In this document: positions 59,151 through 64,000 of the stretch, in pieces | How the letters are laid out: the number at the start of each line of letters is the position of its first letter | Position numbering within the stretch: position 1 is the first letter of the stretch | Assembly (NCBI GenBank): GCA_020073165.1 | Contig: JAIQFP010000019.1 | Span: 24,563-88,562, forward strand | Length of the DNA: 64,000 nt | Source of the DNA: Terriglobia bacterium | GTDB lineage: Bacteria > Acidobacteriota > Terriglobia > Terriglobales > Acidobacteriaceae | Direction: 5' to 3' | The notes under the pieces: generated by a model | The model's database searches: none | Told to the model about the DNA's origin: nothing | What the model saw: the letters and a program-made list of their open reading frames with translations, nothing else | Program-made: the position numbers and the translations under genes

Positions 59151-60004
59151 CACACAAAATCCACTTTCGCCGCATGCGGAATAATTCCCGCCTTGTGTCC
59201 CATGTCCAGCAGCCGGCGCACGGCTTCGCGGCCGTCGGGGCCATAGTCGAGAGTACGTTCGTTCACATACATTCCCACGAACTTGTCGGCGAGCTGGGGA
59301 TCGAGGTCGCGGGCAAATTGCATGGCGTACGCGAGAGCTTCCTCACGATGGTCCAGCGCATACTGGATACTATCGCGAAGCGCCGCTGCCACGCGGGACA
59401 TCAGTTCCGGCCCCAGACTGCGGCGAATGGCATTCCCTCCCAGAGGCAGCGGCAACCCCGTCACCCGGTGCCACCACCGGCCCAGGTCCACGACCCGGTG
59501 CAATCCCGCCTTGGGGTAGGTCAACTGGCCTTCGTGAATAATGAGTCCCGCCTCGTGCTGGCCTGCCAGAACCTGGGGGATGATCTGATCGAAGGGCACG
59601 ACGTCGGTTTCGATCCCTGGCGCAAAAAGCTCTAGGACCAGATATGCCGTGGTCAAAGTGCCCGGGACCGCAATGCGTTTCTTCTTGATTTCGCTGGCGG
59701 AGAACGCGCGCGTGGCCACGATCATCGGCCCGTAGCCGTCGCCCACGCTGCCTCCACTGGGCAGAAGCGTGTAGCGGTCCTGGATGTAGGGATAGGCGTG
59801 GAAAGATATTGCCGTGACGTCGTAGGCGCCGTCGCCCTCGCGCGCCTTGCGGTTCAGGGTCTCGATATCACACAAGGTGTGCGTAAAGCGCAGGCCGGGA
59901 ACACGAACCTTGTTGGTCGCCAGCCCGTAGAACATGAAAGCATCGTCGGAGTCGGGGCTGTGAGCCACCGTGATTTCGCGAACCGGGGCTGACGTACTGC
60001 TCAT
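59150..60004 (-). CDS. mqnD: 1,4-dihydroxy-6-naphthoate synthase MqnD
   Basis: Converts cyclic dehypoxanthine futalosine to 1,4-dihydroxy-6-naphthoate in menaquinone synthesis. The 284-residue protein shows the MqnD pattern: [50 protein letters not shown], the [14 protein letters not shown] loop, [24 protein letters not shown] and [15 protein letters not shown]. The ATG at 60004 has AAGGA 4-5 nt ahead. A longer start at 60073 overlaps the bioY stop codon (ATGA), so translational coupling is possible. The gene follows bioY in an operon. Confidence 0.93.
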   Translation of the reverse strand: MSSTSAPVREITVAHSPDSDDAFMFYGLATNKVRVPGLRFTHTLCDIETLNRKAREGDGAYDVTAISFHAYPYIQDRYTLLPSGGSVGDGYGPMIVATRAFSASEIKKKRIAVPGTLTTAYLVLELFAPGIETDVVPFDQIIPQVLAGQHEAGLIIHEGQLTYPKAGLHRVVDLGRWWHRVTGLPLPLGGNAIRRSLGPELMSRVAAALRDSIQYALDHREEALAYAMQFARDLDPQLADKFVGMYVNERTLDYGPDGREAVRRLLDMGHKAGIIPHAAKVDFV

Positions 60005-60069
60005 GGAATCCTTGCCTTCTGCGAAGGAGGTCTGTGAAGAAATCTTCTCCGGGGGAGCGCCGAGCATGC

Positions 60070-60648
60070 TCATGCCCGGACCTTGAACGCACGCTGCCAG
60101 CCTGTGGCAATAGCTGCGGCCGACATGACTTTGATGACCTCGGCAAATACGAACCAGTAAAGCCCGAAGCGCACGGCTTGAGCGAAGGAATGGGTGAGAA
60201 TCGCCAACCAAGACAAGCCGCCGACAAACAATGCGACTTCAGCCAGCACCGCGGCCGTCGCTGCCCGCGCGAAGGTCCTCTTGCCGGACTCCATGATCCA
60301 GCCCGCGATTCCAGCGACGAAGGGGTAAGCCAGCAGGAACCCACCGGTCGCACCGAGTAATTGGGCAACGCCACCTGCGCCTGCAGGACTGAAAACCGGC
60401 ATGCCCGACACACCCTCCACCAGATAAAGCGCCAGCGCCACAAAGCCGCGCCGGCTGCCCAGCGTCAGGCCCACCAAGAGCACGCCGAAATTCTGCAGCG
60501 TCAGGGGCACGGGCGTGAACGGAAGAGGCAGCGTGACCCGGGCACACAGAGCCACAAACAGGCTGGCGCCCACTACCAGTGCCACTTGCAGGGCGCCGTC
60601 CAGAGCGCGATCGTAACTGCCGAGAATATGCGTAGCTGGTTTCGTCAT
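60070..60648 (-). CDS. bioY: BioY biotin transporter (ECF S component)
   Basis: Substrate-binding membrane subunit for biotin uptake, 192 residues with about six membrane helices. Family signatures are [69 protein letters not shown] and the late [21 protein letters not shown] energising genes (bioM, bioN) are not in the window. ATG 60648 follows GGAG. It is followed by mqnD and preceded by a 52-codon membrane-protein gene on the same strand. Confidence 0.94.
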   Translation of the reverse strand: MTKPATHILGSYDRALDGALQVALVVGASLFVALCARVTLPLPFTPVPLTLQNFGVLLVGLTLGSRRGFVALALYLVEGVSGMPVFSPAGAGGVAQLLGATGGFLLAYPFVAGIAGWIMESGKRTFARAATAAVLAEVALFVGGLSWLAILTHSFAQAVRFGLYWFVFAEVIKVMSAAAIATGWQRAFKVRA

Positions 60649-60678
60649 GGTGTTTCTCCCGTCGCTACCCGTGGCCCC

Positions 60679-60837
60679 TCAGTCACCATCGATTTCGCGC
60701 TCGTGCTCAGCTTCCCCGGCCGCTTCCCGCGAAGCCGCGTCAGCTTTCATGTGGCGGCGCACACGCAGGTAGAATGCGATGCCCGCCCACAGCACCGCCC
60801 CTGTGCTGACGGCCAGAATCACAAACCACCACAGCAT
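60679..60837 (-). CDS. 52-residue single-helix membrane protein
   Basis: Residues 1-24 form a membrane helix (MLWWFVILAVSTGAVLWAGI and AFYL) and the rest is a charged tail (RVRRHMKADAASREAAGEAE). The protein is too small to belong to a recognised family. AGGA lies 11 nt upstream of this ATG and 5 nt upstream of an in-frame GTG at 60843, which may be the true start. It is 30 nt upstream of bioY and probably in the same transcript (small gene-bioY-mqnD). Confidence 0.65.
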   Translation of the reverse strand: MLWWFVILAVSTGAVLWAGIAFYLRVRRHMKADAASREAAGEAEHEREIDGD

Positions 60838-60931
60838 CCGCACGATGGTCCTAGGATATCAAAAGGACGGAGGACGTGCCGTGAGGCCGAGCACCCAAGA
60901 TTCTGCCAATTCCTGATTCTCGTCAGTGATG

Positions 60932-60952
60932 ATCACACGTGTGCCGTGTGAT
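60932..60952. promoter_or_regulatory. 8-bp inverted repeat ATCACACG/CGTGTGAT
   Basis: ATCACACG (60932-60939), 5 nt, CGTGTGAT (60945-60952), followed on the plus strand by CCGGTTTTTCGG. It lies between the S9 peptidase stop and the small-membrane-protein gene. Half-site TCACAC matches the mqnC operator half-site, but spacing differs. Confidence 0.35.
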
Positions 60953-60991
60953 GCCGGTTTTTCGGATGCTGAGGACGGACAACACCCTGCC

Positions 60992-63112
60992 TTATCGTCC
61001 ACCCTGCCCTTTCAGATTTCGATCAAAGAATTTCGCCGTCGCCCCGTACGCCCGGATCCAACTCTTCCACATCAGGAACCCATGGATCTCATCCGGAAAA
61101 ACCAATTCTTCAAAGCGCACGTGGGCTTCCCGCAGGCGTTGCGCCAGGTCCACTGTCTGCCCGAAGGGAACGTTGCGATCGTCGTCGCCCTGAATCAATA
61201 ACACCGGCGACTTCCACGTCGCGATCGCGGCATCCGGCGAAGACTCGAACGCCAGCTTCTCGGCTTCCTTCGCATCCGGCGCCGCCGGCCGGTTGTCCCA
61301 ACGTGGCAGAAACACCGACCAGTCATGCACGCCGTGGAAGTCTACGCCGGCGGCAAACAGGTCGGAGTTGCGCGCCAGCGCCAGCGCGGTCAAATACCCA
61401 CCATAGGACCCGCCCCACAGTCCGATCTTTTTCGCATCCACGATAGGCAGAGTCTGCAGATACTTTGCCCCGGCGACAATGTCCTTATATTCCGAAGCTC
61501 CCCGCCAGCACGCATTCGCTGCTTCGCGAAACGCCCGCCCATACATGATGCCCAGCCGGTAATTCACCGACAGCACCACATACCCCCGGCTGGCCAGATA
61601 CTGATTCATGGCGTAGGCGTTGTGGTAGTAGTCCATATAGTGAAAACCCAGCATCATTTGCCGGATGGGACCACCATGCATGAAAATCAGCGCCGGCCCC
61701 GCCTGGGTCCGTCCTGCCGGCACAAAGAGCTGGCCGTGAATCTCGAGCCCATCTTCGCTCTTGAAAATTACTTGCTTCGGGGTCACCAGTTGCGTTGACG
61801 GAAAATCCCCGGGTAACGCCGCAGCAGCAATCATTTCCCTGCCCTGTGCGGTGATGCGGTGGGGCATCGCCGGGCTGGCTGCGGTCGAACCCAGGCACAC
61901 CACCTGCCCGCCCTTCCCGGTTTCCACCGGGCTCCACTCCAGCGTCTCGCCCCGCGTCAGCGGCTGTGGCTTGCCGCCGTCCAACGCGACTCGCCAGATG
62001 TGCCGCCGATCCACATCGTCCTGGTTCGATGAATAAAGCACTGACCGCTGGTCCGCGCTGAGCGCCACATCTTCCACCTCAAACTGGCCGGGGGTCAGCA
62101 AAATCGGCGCGCCGCCTTCCGACGCTATGGAGTACAGGTGATTCCACCCGTCCTGTTCCGAGGCAAAAAGCAACCGGTCGTTCACCGGAAAATAGAACGA
62201 AGTGTCGGCCGTCAGTTCGGGGAAGGAATCGTTCGGCTTTTCTCCACTGTGCCAGATCTCCTTGCCGTCGCCGCTGGCCGCATCTGCCATCCAGATCGCC
62301 CACGGCGTGGGCCGCTCCGGGATCAGCGGAAGCTTCTCCTGAACCCCCGGTATCCGCACAAAAGCAACACGCTTCCCATCTGGCGACCAGCGCGGCATCA
62401 CATCGCGGTCCGCGCTCGGCGCAAGGTAATGAACACTGTCCCGGCCAAAGTCGTAAATCGCGATGAAGCTATGGTCTCCACGGTCGCTGACGAACGCGAT
62501 TTGCCGTCCATCTGGAGACCACTTTGGACTGAGGTTGTTGCCCCGCAGGCCGGTGAGTTGATGCGCGGGAGTCGCACCCGAGACCGGAGCGATCCACAAT
62601 TGCTTCTTCGCCGCCCACACTGCGAACTGCCCGTCCGCCGAGAGTTGGACGTCCTCGCATCCCTCCTCGGGGCAACCCATTTCACCCAGCAGGCGCGGGC
62701 CTTCGCCGCCCACATCCATCGCCCACACCTGTTGTTTGCGTTCCCAGACTCCGTTGGTGGGATCAGCGACGCGTCCCGCTTCGTTGGCCTCACTGCCGCG
62801 GACGTAAACCAGGGTCCGCCCATCGGGCGTGATGCGCAGGCTGGCAATAGGCTGGCCGTCGTCCCCGGCATACGACGTCACCTGGTGCGCCGCGAAGTCG
62901 GGAGCGTCTGCCACCCAGATATTGCGCGCGCCTTTGGCATCAAAAACCCACGCTACTCTTCCGCTGCGCGAAGCCGCCACCAGGTTGTGGGGAAACGGCG
63001 AGCTCAGTACCTGTTCGAGGGTGAAGTTCGCGGCCGCCGCAGGCATGCTGAGACACAGTGCTGCCGCGAGGACGACACTTCGCCAACCGGGAAACTTCTG
63101 CCTGATTTTCAT
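60992..63112 (-). CDS. secreted S9 prolyl-oligopeptidase-family peptidase
   Basis: A 706-residue exported serine peptidase. A signal peptide (VVLAAALCLSMPAAAA) leads to a beta-propeller of WD40-like repeats (LRITPDGRTLVYVRG, LSADGQFAVWAAK, SPKWSPDGRQIAFVSD, MPRWSPDGKRVAFVR). The C-terminal catalytic alpha/beta domain has the nucleophile GLWGGSYGGYLTA, the Asp in LLIQGDDDRNVPFG and the His in EIHGFLMW. The group includes dipeptidyl-peptidase IV and acylaminoacyl-peptidases. The ATG at 63112 (MKIRQKFPGW) is used; a TTG at 63121 would add three residues. Confidence 0.92.
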   Translation of the reverse strand: MKIRQKFPGWRSVVLAAALCLSMPAAAANFTLEQVLSSPFPHNLVAASRSGRVAWVFDAKGARNIWVADAPDFAAHQVTSYAGDDGQPIASLRITPDGRTLVYVRGSEANEAGRVADPTNGVWERKQQVWAMDVGGEGPRLLGEMGCPEEGCEDVQLSADGQFAVWAAKKQLWIAPVSGATPAHQLTGLRGNNLSPKWSPDGRQIAFVSDRGDHSFIAIYDFGRDSVHYLAPSADRDVMPRWSPDGKRVAFVRIPGVQEKLPLIPERPTPWAIWMADAASGDGKEIWHSGEKPNDSFPELTADTSFYFPVNDRLLFASEQDGWNHLYSIASEGGAPILLTPGQFEVEDVALSADQRSVLYSSNQDDVDRRHIWRVALDGGKPQPLTRGETLEWSPVETGKGGQVVCLGSTAASPAMPHRITAQGREMIAAAALPGDFPSTQLVTPKQVIFKSEDGLEIHGQLFVPAGRTQAGPALIFMHGGPIRQMMLGFHYMDYYHNAYAMNQYLASRGYVVLSVNYRLGIMYGRAFREAANACWRGASEYKDIVAGAKYLQTLPIVDAKKIGLWGGSYGGYLTALALARNSDLFAAGVDFHGVHDWSVFLPRWDNRPAAPDAKEAEKLAFESSPDAAIATWKSPVLLIQGDDDRNVPFGQTVDLAQRLREAHVRFEELVFPDEIHGFLMWKSWIRAYGATAKFFDRNLKGQGGR

Positions 63113-63183
63113 AAGAGGCAAAGCCTACTCCAAGCCAGCGCGCTTTGCCAAGGCAGCGGTTTTGCGCCTCCATCGCGACGAAC

Positions 63184-63189
63184 TATAAT
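63184..63189 (+). promoter_or_regulatory. TATAAT -10 of the M28 peptidase gene
   Basis: A perfect TATAAT at 63184-63189 with only a weak -35 (TTGCGC at 63162-63167, 16-nt spacer). Leader about 75 nt to the ATG at 63271. Confidence 0.5.
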
Positions 63190-63270
63190 GTCCGGCACCG
63201 CTGAAACAACCGTTTCCCCTGCCTTGCCCGGGCGGAAGTGTGGCCGGTCTGACACCATATGGAGGAATAA

Positions 63271-64000
63271 ATGCATCGCCGTCTCGCCCTACTGCTCTCG
63301 CTCTTGCTCTCCACCGTCCTGCTCCTCGCGACCACCCCGGAGGAGAACTCACTCCTGGCGGGCTATTCCGCGGCATCTTCCCGCAGCGAGCGTGAATGGG
63401 AGGCCAAGTTCCGCGCTATTCCCACGCAGCAGAACCTGCGCGATTACATGCAGCGGCTCTCCGCCCGGCCGCATCACGTCGGCTCGCTTTATGACAAGGA
63501 AAATACTGACTGGATCATTTCCAAGTTCAAGGAGTGGGGCCTCGATGCGCATGTCGAAAACTTCGACGTTCTTTTCCCCACGCCGAAGGTGCGAGTCGTC
63601 GAACTCGTCGAACCCACCAAGTTCGTAGCCAAGCTGCAGGAGCCAGCCCTGGCGGTCGATCCCACCTCCAACCAACAAGCCGAGCAGCTACCCACCTACA
63701 ACGCCTACTCGATTGACGGCGACGTCACCGCCCCGCTGGTGTATGTGAACTACGGCATTCCCGAAGACTATGAAAAGCTCGAGCGCATGGGCATCTCGGT
63801 GAAAGGCGCGATTGTGATCGCGCGTTATCTCCATTCCTGGCGCGGCATCAAGCCCAAAGTCGCCGCCGAGCACGGCGCCATCGGTTGCATCATCTATTCC
63901 GACCCCAATGACGACGGCTACTTCCAGGGCGATGTGTTTCCCGAAGGAGCCTGGCGTCCGCGCGAGGGCGTGCAACGCGGCAGCGTCATGGACATGCCCA
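63271..64000 (+). CDS. secreted M28-family peptidase (PSMA/NAALADase-like), N-terminal part
   Basis: The gene runs off the window; 243 codons are visible. ATG 63271 has a strong GGAGGA Shine-Dalgarno sequence (63261-63266). A signal-like N-terminus (LALLLSLLLSTVLLLATT) is followed by IPTQQNLRDYMQRLSARPHHVG, WIISKFKEWGLDAHVENFDVLFPTPK and the protease-associated domain with LVYVNYGIPEDYEKLERMGISVKGAIVIARYLHSWRG. The block IYSDPNDDGYFQGDVFPEGAWRP is characteristic of the glutamate carboxypeptidase II/PSMA group of M28. The zinc-binding catalytic residues lie beyond the window. Likely releases C-terminal glutamate or aspartate outside the cytoplasm. Confidence 0.9.
   Translation, partial: MHRRLALLLSLLLSTVLLLATTPEENSLLAGYSAASSRSEREWEAKFRAIPTQQNLRDYMQRLSARPHHVGSLYDKENTDWIISKFKEWGLDAHVENFDVLFPTPKVRVVELVEPTKFVAKLQEPALAVDPTSNQQAEQLPTYNAYSIDGDVTAPLVYVNYGIPEDYEKLERMGISVKGAIVIARYLHSWRGIKPKVAAEHGAIGCIIYSDPNDDGYFQGDVFPEGAWRPREGVQRGSVMDMP

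Noticed and set aside
62138..63628. 496-codon plus-strand frame antisense to the S9 peptidase
   Set aside because: Shadow frame that runs across the S9/M28 intergenic region; contradicts clear S9 and M28 motifs.
1..64000. tRNA, rRNA, CRISPR array, prophage or insertion sequence
   Set aside because: No cloverleaf-like, repeat-spacer, integrase or transposase signatures were seen when reading both strands.

Overview
The window is a high-GC, gene-dense chromosomal segment that looks like it comes from a soil acidobacterium (Acidobacteriota, Terriglobia/Koribacter-like). I infer this from the combination of gene types, not from any marker gene: a CadC-type winged-helix/TPR regulator, Ig-like and SH3 lipoproteins, the futalosine route to menaquinone (mqnA, mqnC and mqnD all present), an etfB/etfA/ETF-quinone oxidoreductase set, DUF2203, DUF255 and DUF1203 proteins, and exported S9, M28 and M49-like peptidases. 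There is no rRNA, tRNA, phage, insertion sequence or CRISPR that I can recognise. The window begins inside a DegT-family aminotransferase and ends inside an M28 (PSMA-like) peptidase.

Layout. 0-10 kb: cell-envelope lipoproteins, a phosphofructokinase with an ATP-type/PPi-type residue mixture, a PilZ protein, NadA, a winged-helix/TPR regulator and MoaA. 10-17 kb: the electron-transfer-flavoprotein operon (etfB, a two-helix membrane peptide, etfA, ETF-QO), threonine aldolase and a hydrolase. 17-22.5 kb: M20 peptidase, SGNH esterase, a Phd/VapC-type toxin-antitoxin pair with a clear promoter/operator, a DUF255 thioredoxin-fold protein and a 46-residue secreted peptide with its own promoter and terminator. 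22.8-34.5 kb: mostly membrane and metabolic genes (CBS, DUF58, DedA, ArgD-like, amidohydrolase). 34.6-41 kb: a PDZ/7TM/GAF/PAS histidine kinase with an NtrC-like partner, then MlaE/MlaF-like lipid transport genes without MlaD. 41-48 kb: topA-dprA and mqnA, mqnC. 48-56.5 kb: a cellulose-synthase-like glycosyltransferase, two more sensor kinases, a NarL-type regulator and an HD-GYP protein. 56.5-64 kb: HAD hydrolase, M49-like peptidase, a small membrane protein-bioY-mqnD operon, S9 peptidase and M28 peptidase.

How the genes work together. Menaquinone synthesis (mqnA/C/D) and the ETF/ETF-QO module together suggest respiratory oxidation of acyl-CoA-type substrates into a menaquinone pool. PilZ and HD-GYP proteins point to cyclic-di-GMP signalling. 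The exported peptidases, the amidohydrolase and the ArgD-like enzyme suit a peptide- and polymer-using heterotroph.

The most distinctive non-coding signal is a set of short-period (7-9 nt) degenerate tandem arrays that lie exactly on, or abut, the stop codons of unrelated genes. There are also two families of imperfect palindromic dispersed repeats. Many genes have a -10-like hexamer placed only 6-13 nt before the start codon, which suggests frequent leaderless or near-leaderless transcripts. Most coordinates and starts were chosen by reading codons and ribosome-binding sites by eye; no database search was possible.
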